A DNA stretch of 64,000 nt from Saccharospirillum sp039982735 (GCF_039982735.1 NZ_JBDWXV010000017.1:1-64000), one strand, 5' to 3'. Positions 1 through 8,225 are shown, counted from the stretch's first letter. The notes: generated from the sequence alone by a model not told the origin. Made by a program: numbers and translations.

Positions 1-85
1 TACAAGCGCCCACACGAATTACTTCTGACAATGTTAAGGAACTCGAAGCTTGGCGCTATTGGCTGCTTCGTTCAACGTGGTGCGT
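1..85 (-). other. Leader of an rRNA operon, genes off the left edge
   Basis: Read on the minus strand, this stretch resembles the transcribed leader upstream of gammaproteobacterial 16S rRNA. A boxA-like antitermination element (GAGTTCCTTAACA, positions 32-44) is followed by a boxC-like ATTCGTGTGGGCGCTTGT at 2-19. The same boxA/boxC order also occurs in 16S-23S spacers, but the promoter just upstream favours the leader. The 16S gene would begin left of position 1. In Pseudomonas aeruginosa, as I recall, an rRNA operon also borders the msrQ-msrP-pssA block. Confidence 0.8.
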
Positions 86-113
86 ATCTTAATGATCTGC
101 GCCGCGCTGTCAA
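86..113 (-). promoter_or_regulatory. rRNA operon promoter P2
   Basis: On the minus strand a perfect -35 TTGACA (108-113) and a -10 TAAGAT (86-91) are separated by exactly 16 bp. Sixteen-bp spacers are typical of rRNA promoters. It directly precedes the boxA leader. Confidence 0.82.
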
Positions 114-226
114 CCTCTTTTCTGCATTTTTCCTTTTTAAAACAACCACTTAGGCTTGGTCTAAAAAGGCTCAATCGTACTGCTGGAAAGAGGCTTCCCG
201 TCACCGCTGTGCGGCGAGGGAGGCGT

Positions 227-254
227 ATAATAGTCTTTTCTGAGGGAGGGTCAA
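227..254 (-). promoter_or_regulatory. rRNA operon promoter P1 (upstream)
   Basis: On the minus strand, -35 TTGACC (249-254) and -10 TATTAT (227-232) are spaced 16 bp apart, about 140 bp upstream of P2. AT-rich runs lie just upstream (around 261-270), as in an UP element. Tandem P1/P2 promoters are usual for rRNA operons. The plus-strand TATAAT seen here is only the complement of this -10 region. Confidence 0.75.
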
Positions 255-311
255 GAGGTGTTTTAAAAAAACTGACAAGTCTGACCGGCTGCACTCCTAA
301 GAGCGCTGATC

Positions 312-950
312 TTAGGCCCTGGCCGTCCTCGTCTTGCTCGCAGAGGTTGGGGCTCTGGCTGAATATCTGGCCCAGGCTCGCTCGCTCAGCAAGACTAGGG
401 TCAGCAGCGTGTAGATCCAGGCTTCCAGCGAGGACACCCGGGATTGCATCCAGAAGTGGATAACCGCCAGGATCACGATCGCATAAATTACCCGGTGCAA
501 TCGCTTCCAGTTCTTTTTTAGCTTGCGCACCATGGCTTTGGGCGAAGTTACGGCTAGCGCCAGCAGCCCTGCCCAGCCAATCATCCCAAGATAAATGAAG
601 GGCCGCTTGCTGATGTCATCCCAGAACACGACGGCATCCAGTTCTATCCAGCCGATGACATAGGTACCCAGATGCGCAGTGGCATAAAAGAAGGTGAACA
701 GACCCAGCATTCGACGGTAGCGCACCGGGTTTGGCAGTGGGGTTCGCCGCCGGAGCGTGGAGCATGACAGGGTGATCAGTAACATCCACAGCGCCCAGTG
801 CCCCATCTCCTGCAATACCACTTCTAGCGCGTCTACACCCAGCGCCCGCGGGTCCAGCAAAAACAGGCCCCAGTACCAAACCGCTGGCACCAGTGCGGAT
901 ACAAACAGCAACCACCAAAGCCAACCTTGCCGGAGGTTAATGCCTGTCAT
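312..950 (-). CDS. msrQ: MsrQ, haem-binding membrane subunit of the methionine sulfoxide reductase MsrPQ
   Basis: A 212-residue integral membrane protein of the MsrQ (YedZ) family. It passes electrons from the quinone pool or flavin reductase through b-type haem to the periplasmic reductase MsrP, which repairs oxidised methionines in envelope proteins. About six hydrophobic segments are visible. Candidate haem ligands are His93 (ATAHLG), His152 (KRLHRV) and His165 (AVIHFW), placed as expected for the ferric-reductase-like fold. The ATG follows the msrP stop codon directly, so the pair is cotranscribed. Length is normal for the family. The stop lies inside a small inverted repeat (CCTAAG at 296-301, CTTAGG at 311-316) without a T-run. 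Confidence 0.95.
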   Translation of the reverse strand: MTGINLRQGWLWWLLFVSALVPAVWYWGLFLLDPRALGVDALEVVLQEMGHWALWMLLITLSCSTLRRRTPLPNPVRYRRMLGLFTFFYATAHLGTYVIGWIELDAVVFWDDISKRPFIYLGMIGWAGLLALAVTSPKAMVRKLKKNWKRLHRVIYAIVILAVIHFWMQSRVSSLEAWIYTLLTLVLLSERAWARYSARAPTSASKTRTARA

Positions 951-1922
951 TTAAAAGAACTTCCTCAGATCCATACCTTCGTACAGTGATGCCACTTCAT
1001 CGTAACCATTGAACAGCCGGGTCGGTATGCGCTCTACATCACCATTGGCCCCAATGCGACGCTCACTTGCCTGGCTCCAGCGCGGGTGGTCCACTTCCGG
1101 ATTTACGTTAGCGTAAAAGCCGTACTCGTTTTCCGCCGCTATATTCCAGGTAATGGGCGGCATCTCGCGCACAAAGCTGATTCGGGCTATGGATTTGATG
1201 CTCTTGAAACCGTACTTCCAGGGCAATAACAGTCGTATCGGCGCGCCGTTCTGGTTTGGCAGGGGTTCGCCGTACATGCCCACCGCCAGAAAGGCGAGCG
1301 GATGCATGGCTTCATCCATACGCAAGCCTTCCAGATAAGGGTAATCGATAAATGAAAACCGGCTACGCTGGCCACGCATTTCATCGGGTCGCACGACGGT
1401 TTCGAACGCCACATAGCGCGCATCACTGGTGGGTTCGAATTGCTGCAGTACCTTACCCAATTCAATGCCGATCCAGGGGATCACCATCGACCAGGCTTCT
1501 ACACAGCGCAGCCGGTAAATACGCTCTTCAGTGGCAGCTGCATTTGCCACCAGGGACTCTAGATCAAAGGTGCCGGGGTTGGCACACTCCCCATCTACGG
1601 CTATTTCCCAGGGGTAAGGGTTGAAGTCGTCGGCATATTTGGCCGGATCACCCTTGCCCGTTCCGAATTCATAAAAGTTGTTGTAGGAGGTTGCATCGGC
1701 ACGATCCGTCACGCCTTCGTCGGTGGTGACGCTGCGAAACACCGTTTGTTCAACCTTTTGGTCAAGCCAGTGAGGGGTACTCTGGTCTTCTGCAAATACA
1801 CGCGGAACGGCACCGGCCAGAGCCAGCCCACCGGCAGCCTGAATAATATGTCGGCGGTTCAGGTAGGCCGATTTGGGGGTTACGTCATTTTCGGTTAAGT
1901 CTGAAACCTGTTTGATTAACAT
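951..1922 (-). CDS. msrP: MsrP, molybdopterin-dependent protein-methionine-sulfoxide reductase
   Basis: Catalytic subunit (YedY family) of the periplasmic methionine sulfoxide repair system. A twin-arginine signal (NRRHIIQAAGG followed by a hydrophobic stretch and an alanine-rich cleavage site) indicates export as a folded molybdoenzyme. The cysteine in YRLRCVEAW is the expected molybdenum ligand. The sequence runs well into the C-terminal family motifs, including LPWKYGFKSIKSI. I chose the ATG at 1922 (MLIKQ) because AGGA stands 8 bases upstream and the N-terminus then matches E. coli MsrP. An ATG at 1949 in frame would add nine residues but has poorer ribosome-binding spacing. It is first in a two-gene operon with msrQ. 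Confidence 0.94.
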   Translation of the reverse strand: MLIKQVSDLTENDVTPKSAYLNRRHIIQAAGGLALAGAVPRVFAEDQSTPHWLDQKVEQTVFRSVTTDEGVTDRADATSYNNFYEFGTGKGDPAKYADDFNPYPWEIAVDGECANPGTFDLESLVANAAATEERIYRLRCVEAWSMVIPWIGIELGKVLQQFEPTSDARYVAFETVVRPDEMRGQRSRFSFIDYPYLEGLRMDEAMHPLAFLAVGMYGEPLPNQNGAPIRLLLPWKYGFKSIKSIARISFVREMPPITWNIAAENEYGFYANVNPEVDHPRWSQASERRIGANGDVERIPTRLFNGYDEVASLYEGMDLRKFF

Positions 1923-2025
1923 ACATCGCATCCTGTTGGATTTGTTCATAGCCTCTAAAGACTACGGAATCAGGCGCTGACTGGTTTCACACTGGCGGGG
2001 TGGGCTCTAACTGGGGTCCAGCAAT

Positions 2026-2043
2026 AAAGCAGCAAGCTGCTTT
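2026..2043 (-). terminator. Possible weak terminator hairpin downstream of pssA
   Basis: A perfect inverted repeat AAAGCAGC (2026-2033) / GCTGCTTT (2036-2043) lies between pssA and msrP. On the minus strand it ends in TTTATTG, a weak T-tract. The loop is tight if all eight pairs form. Confidence 0.4.
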
Positions 2044-2120
2044 AACTTTGGCACAACTGACCTGCCATGGCAGCGCCTTTACATCCTTTTTATAAGGGTA
2101 ACGCTGCCAGCAGAGGCGGA

Positions 2121-2918
2121 TCAGTCGTCGTCAGACTCTACTTTCCGGGCGTTTTTATACAGACGCAAGCGGCGCCAGGCTTCAAACACAGGGCCCGAGA
2201 GGGCATAGGTCACGGCAAAAGCCAACAGAACCGGGCCCGGATCCAGGGCGATTACGGCAATCACCATGACCGACAACAGCAGCACCACAAAGGGCACCCG
2301 ACCCTTGTCACTGAGGTCTTTAAAGGAGTAATAGCGAATGGGGCTGACCATCATGGCGCCTATCAGCGGCACGATGATCACCATCAACCAGGCAACCGAC
2401 TCACCCTCGACCCCTTTTTGACCCAGCGCCCACACCATGGCCCACAACACGCCGGCGCCTGCCGGACTGGCCAGGCCAACAAAGAACTTCTTGTCGACGG
2501 TGTTGATCTGGGTATTGAACCGCGCCAAACGTAACGCCGCTCCTGCAACAAAAATAAAGGCAGCGACCCAGCCCAGGTTACTCAGGCTGTGCAGCGACCA
2601 CTGATAGACCAGAATGGCCGGTGCCACACCAAACGCCAGATTATCGGACATGGAATCATACTGGGCCCCGAATTCACTTTGCGTATGCGTCATGCGTGCT
2701 ACCCGCCCGTCCATACCATCGAGAATCTGAGCGACAAAAATGGCCATGGCAGCGCGTACAAAGCTTCCGTTCATAGACAACACAATGGAGTAGAAACCCG
2801 CAAACAAGGCGGCCGTGGTCAGCAAATTGGGCAAGAGGTAAATGCCACGACGGTGGCTCGGGTGTTGCTGTACGGGCAATTGATCATTCTCCGTCGTTTT
2901 TTCTTCTGTGGAACTCAT
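2121..2918 (-). CDS. pssA: PssA, CDP-diacylglycerol-serine O-phosphatidyltransferase
   Basis: Makes phosphatidylserine from CDP-diacylglycerol and serine, the first committed step to phosphatidylethanolamine, at the inner membrane. The CDP-alcohol phosphotransferase signature DGxxAR(x8)Gx3Dx3D is intact (DGRVAR, then G, D and D of FGAQYDSMSD, roughly residues 67-92 from the chosen start). Several transmembrane segments follow, with a charged C-terminus. This is the multi-pass type II enzyme, not the E. coli-type peripheral PssA. The ATG at 2918 (MSSTEEK) has a G-rich ribosome site. An upstream in-frame ATG at 2966 would add a positively charged non-homologous stretch. The gene commonly sits beside ilvC in Pseudomonas-like genomes; here its neighbour is ilvY. 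Confidence 0.94.
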   Translation of the reverse strand: MSSTEEKTTENDQLPVQQHPSHRRGIYLLPNLLTTAALFAGFYSIVLSMNGSFVRAAMAIFVAQILDGMDGRVARMTHTQSEFGAQYDSMSDNLAFGVAPAILVYQWSLHSLSNLGWVAAFIFVAGAALRLARFNTQINTVDKKFFVGLASPAGAGVLWAMVWALGQKGVEGESVAWLMVIIVPLIGAMMVSPIRYYSFKDLSDKGRVPFVVLLLSVMVIAVIALDPGPVLLAFAVTYALSGPVFEAWRRLRLYKNARKVESDDD

Positions 2919-2990
2919 AGAGCCCCCCTTTTTTGATTTGGCCCGTGCCAGCGCTGGCACGAGCAAGCATGAACTGATGTCCCGGGAGCG

Positions 2991-3881
2991 TCAGTCCCCG
3001 GTAATGTCGACCGCGGTTTGCCAGAAGGCACTGACCAGCGGGTCCTGCAAGCGCCGATTGAGGACACAGACCCCGACGTCAAAAGGTTCGAGAACCGTAT
3101 CGGTCTCGATTCGCTCTATTTTATCTTTCATCGGGCTGTTCTCAATCACCAGCCCCGGTACCACTCCGATCCCGAAGCCAAGGCCCACCATACTGACGAT
3201 GGCCTCATTGCCCGCCACCTGAGCGTAGATATTGGGCTTGATCGAATGCGCCCGGAACCAGTGATCAAGGCGCTTTCGCGCCAGCCCATACTCGGACACG
3301 ACAAAGGGAATTTGCCCCCAGGGAATGGGCGTTTCCTGCATCAGGCTGCGCACCGGACAGTCGATCACCGGCGCGATGAAGTCCAGAGGTGTCTCGACAA
3401 TGGACGCAAACATCAGCGGGTTGGGCAGATGGTCCGGCCTGGGCGCGACCGCAACATCTGTCTCATCGTCCATTACCTTCTGCACGGCCTGGGCGGCGTC
3501 GCCGGTTTCCAGTATCACTTCAATGTTGGGGAAGCGTTTGCGAAACTCGGTCAGCACTTCCAGCATGAACGAATAACTGGCGGTCACCGAGCAATAGAGC
3601 CGCACCTGACCGCGCAGTTCATCAGGATCGTTTTGCAGCTTATGCCTGAGCTCCTGCCAGTGGGCCAGCGTCGATTCGGCGAATTCACGAAACAGTCGCC
3701 CGGCCTGTGTTAGCACCACCGTCCGGTTATCCCGTTCAAACAGCGTAGCACCCAGTTCATCTTCAAGCCGGGCAATGCTCCGACTCAGTGTAGACGGACT
3801 GACATGCATGGCTTCGGACGTTTTGCCGTAATGCAGTGTTTGAGACAAGTGCAAGAACTGCTTGAGCGCTCGCAGATCCAT
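2991..3881 (-). CDS. ilvY: IlvY, LysR-type activator of ilvC
   Basis: A 296-residue LysR regulator closely resembling E. coli IlvY along its length: N-terminal MDLRALKQFLHLSQTLHYG, the helix-turn-helix MHVSPSTLSRSIARLE, and the C-terminal FDVGVCVLNRRLQDPLV. In enterics IlvY senses acetolactate or acetohydroxybutyrate and activates the divergent ilvC. I start it at the ATG at 3881, preceded by GGAG, and not at the upstream in-frame codon at 3968, because the helix-turn-helix position then matches the family. ilvC here lies about 7.8 kb away, still on the opposite strand, with an unrelated cluster between them. A perfect LysR-like dyad lies about 50 bp upstream. Confidence 0.93.
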   Translation of the reverse strand: MDLRALKQFLHLSQTLHYGKTSEAMHVSPSTLSRSIARLEDELGATLFERDNRTVVLTQAGRLFREFAESTLAHWQELRHKLQNDPDELRGQVRLYCSVTASYSFMLEVLTEFRKRFPNIEVILETGDAAQAVQKVMDDETDVAVAPRPDHLPNPLMFASIVETPLDFIAPVIDCPVRSLMQETPIPWGQIPFVVSEYGLARKRLDHWFRAHSIKPNIYAQVAGNEAIVSMVGLGFGIGVVPGLVIENSPMKDKIERIETDTVLEPFDVGVCVLNRRLQDPLVSAFWQTAVDITGD

Positions 3882-3930
3882 AGTAATCGACTCCTCTGAC
3901 CGGCCCCCGATTATGCCACGCCCCCGGTAA

Positions 3931-3949
3931 TATTGCAGCAAACGCAATA
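3931..3949. promoter_or_regulatory. Probable IlvY operator upstream of ilvY
   Basis: A perfect 19-bp dyad, TATTGC-N7-GCAATA, lies 50 bp upstream of the ilvY start and contains the LysR T-N11-A core (T3934/A3946). LysR regulators normally autoregulate from such sites. Assignment to IlvY is inferred from position. Confidence 0.6.
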
Positions 3950-4005
3950 CAAACCCGGGGTTGTGCAACTTTATGAAAGCGGCGTGAGTCGTTTGCCATG
4001 CTTCG

Positions 4006-4725
4006 CTAGTCGACTGGATTGCGGGCCAGAAAAGCCGGAGAAAACCAACGCTCCGGTATATCCACCTCGGTCACGCTCTGATAATGGATGCGAGTCACTT
4101 CATCGCCCATGACTTCATCGGTCAGGGTCATGCGGGAAACGGTCAGTTCGCCACCCACTTCATCGAGTTCAAAGGCCGCTGTTTTAGCGAGCTTTCCAGA
4201 GGTCAAATAGAAGCGAGCGCTCAAAGGGGCATAGTCACCGGTACGCACCTGCAACTCGACCCGCTGATAACTCAAGCCAGCCCGGGCCGCTTCCAGCGAC
4301 AGCCACAGCGTTTCCGGTTCAGACTGCCGGTTAATAATGCGGTAGTCTTCCTGCCAGCGTAATGAGGCGATGTCGCCAATCGATGCCTCCCCCAGCATTT
4401 TCTGCATGGGGGTTATGCGAATGGGGCGTTGACTGGTGGGCAGAAACAGCCAGAACTGATCATCCAGCATCAGCACTTTCTGCCCCGCTTCCCGGCCACT
4501 TCTGGCCAATGCCAATGACTGTCGGCCAGTACCCACGTATACCTCAAAAGCACTGGAGCGGAGTAGTTCGCCCGCCTCCCACACTTCGATCAGGGTCTCT
4601 ACCCGGACATCGCCCTGGCGAGTGCGTGCCTGATCGAGTACCGCCAGCTCCGGTGACGGTTCAGCCCGAAGCCCCCCCAGGAAAAACAACAATAAAATGC
4701 AGAACCACAAATCCTGTTTACGCAT
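4006..4725 (-). CDS. LolA-like outer membrane lipoprotein-sorting family protein
   Basis: A 239-residue predicted periplasmic protein with a clear signal peptide (LWFCILLLFFLGGLRA) and a fold pattern like the outer-membrane lipoprotein-sorting family (LolA/LolB-like concave beta sheet): repeated strands with motifs such as KVLMLDDQFWLFLPTSQRPIRI and a SLRWQEDYRI segment. Family members usually sit beside ABC or RND-type exporters and are thought to carry a lipid or lipoprotein across the periplasm. Here the gene overlaps the permease by 8 bp and closes the operon, so it is the likely periplasmic acceptor. The cargo is unknown. It is clearly distinct from housekeeping LolA. Confidence 0.8.
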   Translation of the reverse strand: MRKQDLWFCILLLFFLGGLRAEPSPELAVLDQARTRQGDVRVETLIEVWEAGELLRSSAFEVYVGTGRQSLALARSGREAGQKVLMLDDQFWLFLPTSQRPIRITPMQKMLGEASIGDIASLRWQEDYRIINRQSEPETLWLSLEAARAGLSYQRVELQVRTGDYAPLSARFYLTSGKLAKTAAFELDEVGGELTVSRMTLTDEVMGDEVTRIHYQSVTEVDIPERWFSPAFLARNPVD

Positions 4726-5932
4726 AGTTCAGCGCCTCCACAATAGGCTTGCGAACACCACGGAACGTGGCCACGCCACTGGCAAAGACAGCCAACACCA
4801 CGACAATGGCCGAGCTGACCACAGCCATGATTGAAGACCAGTAAACCTGCAACGGGTAACCTTCGGTCTGGCCCGGTGGCGGTGGCATTTGTACCTCGAA
4901 AACCATCAGCCCTACCGACAGCAGCCCGGACAACAACAACCCGACCAGACTACCTAGCAGTCCGATCAGTCCGGCTTCCATCAAAAACAGACGCAGTATC
5001 TCACCTCGTCGGGTCCCCATGGCGGCCAACGCCCCTATTTCTCGGGTGCGCTCCATCACACTCATTGACGCGGTGTTGAAGACGGCAAAACCGACCATGG
5101 CCAGAATAACCAGGCCCATCACACCAAAAATGCGGTTATAGAGGTTGCGTACGCTGGTGTAGAAAAAAGCCCGTTCGTGCCAGGCCGTTATCCCCAGTTG
5201 CGGATACTGCTCCTCCAGAATGTTATAGAAGGTGTCGGCTTGCGCACTGTCATTGAGATACACGCCCAGTCGGGTGATACGATCACTGTTCAACAAGCGC
5301 TGTGCATCGGTGATGCGGGTCATGACCAGGCGACTGTCCAGCTCGGGGACGCCTGTGGACACAATACCCCGCACGATTACATCAATGGCATTGAGTGCAC
5401 CATCTACCGTGGTGCTCATCAGCGTCAGCCCATCACCCACGCCCACCTTTAAATTGCTGGCAAGACTTTTGCCGATCAGTGCCTGTGCACTGGCATTCGA
5501 ATCGGCGACACCAAACAGGCGACCAGCATCCAGACGCATGGACGGGCCACGTACCTGAAACAATTCTGGCTCAATCCCTTCGCCAACAAAGATGGTGGAT
5601 TTATCACCATTGGTGATCAGTCCACTGAATTCGACTGTCGCCAGGGTGTTGCGCACTCGTCGGTCCTTCCGCAGCGCCTGCTCCAGGCTGTTGGCGTTGT
5701 TGAGACCATAGTGCAATGGATAATCTTCCTGCTCCCGGTAAAACGCCGGGTGAGTCAAGATCACATGGCCTTTGTCACGCATGGCAAATTCGCGCAATGA
5801 ATCGTAGGTATAGAGCGCAAACCCGCTGGTGGCCATGATGCCGGTTACGCCAATCGCGGTGAGTAACAGCGTGGCCAGCGTCCGGCGGCGGTTGCGGCCC
5901 AGATTGCTCCAGGCCAGTAAGAACCACTTCAC
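4718..5932 (-). CDS. ABC transporter permease of the MacB/LolCE (FtsX) type
   Basis: A 404-residue permease with the LolC/E and MacB layout: one N-terminal transmembrane helix (about residues 16-38), a large periplasmic domain (about 40-265, MacB_PCD type), then three C-terminal helices (about 270-300, 318-345, 370-395). The motif MSVMERTREIGALAAMGTRRGEILRLF is the FtsX-family coupling region that contacts the ATPase. These type VII ABC systems move substrates or force within the periplasm and do not import across the membrane. Only one permease gene is present, so a homodimer is expected. It overlaps the ATPase gene by 4 bp. Confidence 0.9.
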   Translation of the reverse strand: MKWFLLAWSNLGRNRRRTLATLLLTAIGVTGIMATSGFALYTYDSLREFAMRDKGHVILTHPAFYREQEDYPLHYGLNNANSLEQALRKDRRVRNTLATVEFSGLITNGDKSTIFVGEGIEPELFQVRGPSMRLDAGRLFGVADSNASAQALIGKSLASNLKVGVGDGLTLMSTTVDGALNAIDVIVRGIVSTGVPELDSRLVMTRITDAQRLLNSDRITRLGVYLNDSAQADTFYNILEEQYPQLGITAWHERAFFYTSVRNLYNRIFGVMGLVILAMVGFAVFNTASMSVMERTREIGALAAMGTRRGEILRLFLMEAGLIGLLGSLVGLLLSGLLSVGLMVFEVQMPPPPGQTEGYPLQVYWSSIMAVVSSAIVVVLAVFASGVATFRGVRKPIVEALNYA

Positions 5933-6639
5933 ACCCTTTCCTCCCTGACAGGTGCTGGCGAGCGGTTTTCATTCTGCAAGCGCCCCCGGTGCAAGCGAAT
6001 AAGCCGGTCACACCAGCGCGACAGCCGGGTGTCGTGGGTCGCGACCAGCACCGTTGAGTTGAATTCGCGGCTTAGCGTTCGCAGCAGGTCAACAACGGTC
6101 AGGGCGGTTTCCTCATCGAGGCTGGCGGTAGGTTCATCAGCAATGATCAGCTCGGGCCGTTTGGCCAGCGCACGCGCTATGGCCACACGCTGGCGCTGGC
6201 CGCCCGAGAGATGGGCGGGTCGTTTGTCCAGCAATGAGCCGATTCCCACGGCATTGGCCAGCGCGGCAACGCGCTCTGCCTGCTCCTTTCGAGACAACCC
6301 CAACAGCATGAGCGGGTAGGCGATATTGTCGCGCGCGCTCATCACCGGAATCAGATTGAACTCCTGAAACACGAAGCCAACAGTCCGGCGGCGCAAGTCG
6401 GTCAGTGCCGCGCCGGACAGCCCGGTCAACGCTCGATCGTGCCAATACAACCGCCCTCTGTCTGGCTGATCAATCAGGCCGCAGATATTCAGCAAAGTGG
6501 TCTTGCCACAGCCGGATGGCCCAACCAGCCCAACAAACTCACCGGCCTGCAGCGACAGATCGACACCCGAGAGCACTGTCTGGTCCGTCTCTCCCGCTCG
6601 GTAGCTTTTGGACACCCTGTCCACCGTCATCAGGGTCAT
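5929..6639 (-). CDS. ABC transporter ATP-binding protein (LolD/MacB type)
   Basis: A 236-residue ATPase with Walker A GPSGCGKTT (residues 40-48), Q-loop VFQEFNLIP (about 90-98), signature LSGGQRQRVAIARAL (144-158), Walker B LIIADEPTAS (164-173) and the H-loop ATHD. The sequence is of the LolD/MacB/FtsE class, which pairs with FtsX-type permeases. It sits 1 bp after the upstream helical-protein gene and overlaps the permease start by 4 bp, implying translational coupling. It powers the predicted envelope export step of this cluster. Confidence 0.93.
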   Translation of the reverse strand: MTLMTVDRVSKSYRAGETDQTVLSGVDLSLQAGEFVGLVGPSGCGKTTLLNICGLIDQPDRGRLYWHDRALTGLSGAALTDLRRRTVGFVFQEFNLIPVMSARDNIAYPLMLLGLSRKEQAERVAALANAVGIGSLLDKRPAHLSGGQRQRVAIARALAKRPELIIADEPTASLDEETALTVVDLLRTLSREFNSTVLVATHDTRLSRWCDRLIRLHRGRLQNENRSPAPVREERV

Positions 6640-6640
6640 G

Positions 6641-7288
6641 TCACTCTCCCACTGCTGTCAGCGCATCGCGTGCTGCAGCGGTATAGTCATTATCCACCGG
6701 AAGGTCGGCCAGACGCCTCAGCAACATGGTCTGGCGTTCCGGTTCGTCGGCCTGGCGGGCAGCCCGGGCGGCGTAAAAATGTATGTGGCTATGGCTTTTT
6801 GCAGGCACTTCGTCCAGTAACGGGCTCTGGCTGGCATCGAGCAACAACTGATACCCCTGCTCAAACCGGCCGAAGAAGTCCGGAACCTGAGTGAAGGTAA
6901 TGCCTGCCAACGCTTTGACCTGAACACTGACCGGCAAGCCATAAAACACCTGCTCATCGTGTTCGGGGCCCAGCCATTGCTGCGCAGTACCCATGGCAGC
7001 AAGGCCATCTTCGGTCAGGCTCATTTTGTTCCAGGGCATCCAGGCGTCGCGCCCCTGCAACGTCTGGCTGCTGCCTAGCAGAACCAGTATCAGAGGGTCG
7101 CTGGGGTGAGTTACAAGCAGTGCCTCAAATGCCTCAACGGCCTCATCGACGGCGCCTTTATCGCCCTGGGTTGCTGTCAGGTATTGCTGGTATGCCCGGG
7201 TCAATTCCGGGTTGGCGTGTTCAACCTCGGCAAATGCCGCTGATGCCCAGCTTATGCTGACCAGAATGATCAGAATGAAATGCCGCAT
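6641..7288 (-). CDS. Predicted periplasmic alpha-helical (TPR-like) protein of unknown function
   Basis: A 215-residue protein with an N-terminal signal peptide (FILIILVSISWASAAFA). The mature part is alpha-helical with TPR-like spacing (YQQYLTATQGDKGAVDEAVEAFEALL, then DPLILVLLGSSQTLQGRDAW) and a conserved-looking RAARQADEPERQTMLLRRLADLP repeat near the C-terminus. I cannot assign it to a named family. Its stop lies 1 bp from the ATPase start. It is the first gene after a 126-bp gap carrying its own repeat array and promoter-like site, so it likely opens a second transcription unit. It may be an accessory or adaptor of the transporter, which is inference. Confidence 0.75.
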   Translation of the reverse strand: MRHFILIILVSISWASAAFAEVEHANPELTRAYQQYLTATQGDKGAVDEAVEAFEALLVTHPSDPLILVLLGSSQTLQGRDAWMPWNKMSLTEDGLAAMGTAQQWLGPEHDEQVFYGLPVSVQVKALAGITFTQVPDFFGRFEQGYQLLLDASQSPLLDEVPAKSHSHIHFYAARAARQADEPERQTMLLRRLADLPVDNDYTAAARDALTAVGE

Positions 7289-7316
7289 GACGTCGCTCCG
7301 CTATGAATTCGACGTC

Positions 7317-7322
7317 ACTCTA
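7317..7322 (-). promoter_or_regulatory. Candidate -10 element for the transporter half of the cluster
   Basis: The minus-strand hexamer TAGAGT begins 32 bases past the proximal 9-bp repeat. A TAGTCT hexamer occurs at exactly the same distance below the array in front of the first gene of the cluster. No good -35 is present, as expected for an activator-dependent promoter. Confidence 0.35.
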
Positions 7323-7354
7323 GCGAGATGAACAATGACAAATGGGCGTTTTCG

Positions 7355-7403
7355 ATAAGTGGCTCTGTTGCGGAATGAACGGTAGCGGGTGACAACAAAT
7401 GGC
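7355..7403 (-). promoter_or_regulatory. Three-repeat LytTR-type binding array (inner promoter)
   Basis: On the minus strand, GCCATTTGT (7395-7403), ACCGTTCAT (7375-7383) and GCCACTTAT (7355-7363) repeat with an exact 20-bp period. The middle copy fits the published LytTR half-site pattern [TA][AC][CA]GTTN[AG][TG] at every position, and the others keep the RCCRYTNRT core. LytTR regulators bind direct repeats with about this period. The array ends 67 bp upstream of the helical-protein start. Confidence 0.58.
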
Positions 7404-7414
7404 GCGGAAGTGGG

Positions 7415-8188
7415 TTACATTTGCTTGAACCGGTCGGAAAAACGGCGACTGACAATCAGCGGGTTACGCCCATTTTTTACATGAACTTTCAGCTGGCCGG
7501 AAAAGGTTCGTTCAACCCTGTCGATGGAGGCGACCTGCACCAGAGTCGAACGATGGATACGCCAGAATTGCTGGTTATCAAGCTCGGCTTCCAGCTGCTT
7601 GAGCGACTTTCGAATCAGATACTCGCCGTCGGCCGTCACCACGGTGGTGTATTTATCTTCTGCCAGGAAATACAAGACGGATTCAACATCGATAACGTAG
7701 ATATCGTCTCCCCGGTGAGCGTTCAGCCAGCGCAATGGGCCATTGCCCGCCTCACCGACAGACAACAGTCGTTTTAAATCCGCCAAATCAACCTGAGCCG
7801 TCGAAGGGCGCTCAAGCCGTTGGAGGATGCGATCACGGGTGCGCTCCAGCCGTGATTCATCGATGGGTTTGAGCAGATAGTCGACCGCTTCGCGCTCGAA
7901 CGCTTCCACGGCGTACTCGTCATAGGCGGTCAGAAAAACCACAGCACAGTCTCGGGTAAGGCCTGCCTGCTGCATCCGCTCGGCAACCTCCAGGCCCGTC
8001 AGCCCCGGCATTTTGATGTCCAGAAAAACCACCTGGGGCTGAACGGTCTCGATCAGTTGCCAGGCTTCTTCACCCGTTGCCGCCATGGCGACGATGTCCA
8101 GGTCTGACCAGAGATCGCTCAGAATCCGGTTGAGGTGATAGCGCAGAACAGGCTCATCATCGGCGATGAGTGCGGTCAGTTCAGCCAT
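7415..8188 (-). CDS. LytTR-family response regulator
   Basis: A 257-residue regulator. The receiver domain (about 1-125) has acidic residues Asp10/Asp11, phosphoacceptor Asp57 in VVFLDIKMPG and the switch lysine in DYLLKPID. A LytTR DNA-binding domain (about 150-257) contains YFLAEDKYTTVV, EYLIRKSLKQLE and FWRIHRSTLVQVASI. It resembles AlgR, LytR and YpdB. The paired kinase gene ends 37 bp upstream on the same strand. LytTR proteins bind direct 9-bp repeats, and two matching arrays lie before the first and second halves of this cluster, so it likely controls its own operon. Confidence 0.94.
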   Translation of the reverse strand: MAELTALIADDEPVLRYHLNRILSDLWSDLDIVAMAATGEEAWQLIETVQPQVVFLDIKMPGLTGLEVAERMQQAGLTRDCAVVFLTAYDEYAVEAFEREAVDYLLKPIDESRLERTRDRILQRLERPSTAQVDLADLKRLLSVGEAGNGPLRWLNAHRGDDIYVIDVESVLYFLAEDKYTTVVTADGEYLIRKSLKQLEAELDNQQFWRIHRSTLVQVASIDRVERTFSGQLKVHVKNGRNPLIVSRRFSDRFKQM

Positions 8189-8225
8189 AATTTCCGTCGT
8201 CCGTCGGGTTTTGAACAGGCATGGT

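Noticed and set aside
226..231. Plus-strand TATAAT as a promoter toward msrQ
   Set aside because: It is the complement of the minus-strand rRNA -10 region, and no plus-strand gene follows.
34..463. Two overlapping open frames at the left edge
   Set aside because: They cross a pair of rRNA promoters and a leader, lack ribosome sites, and have no recognisable protein features.
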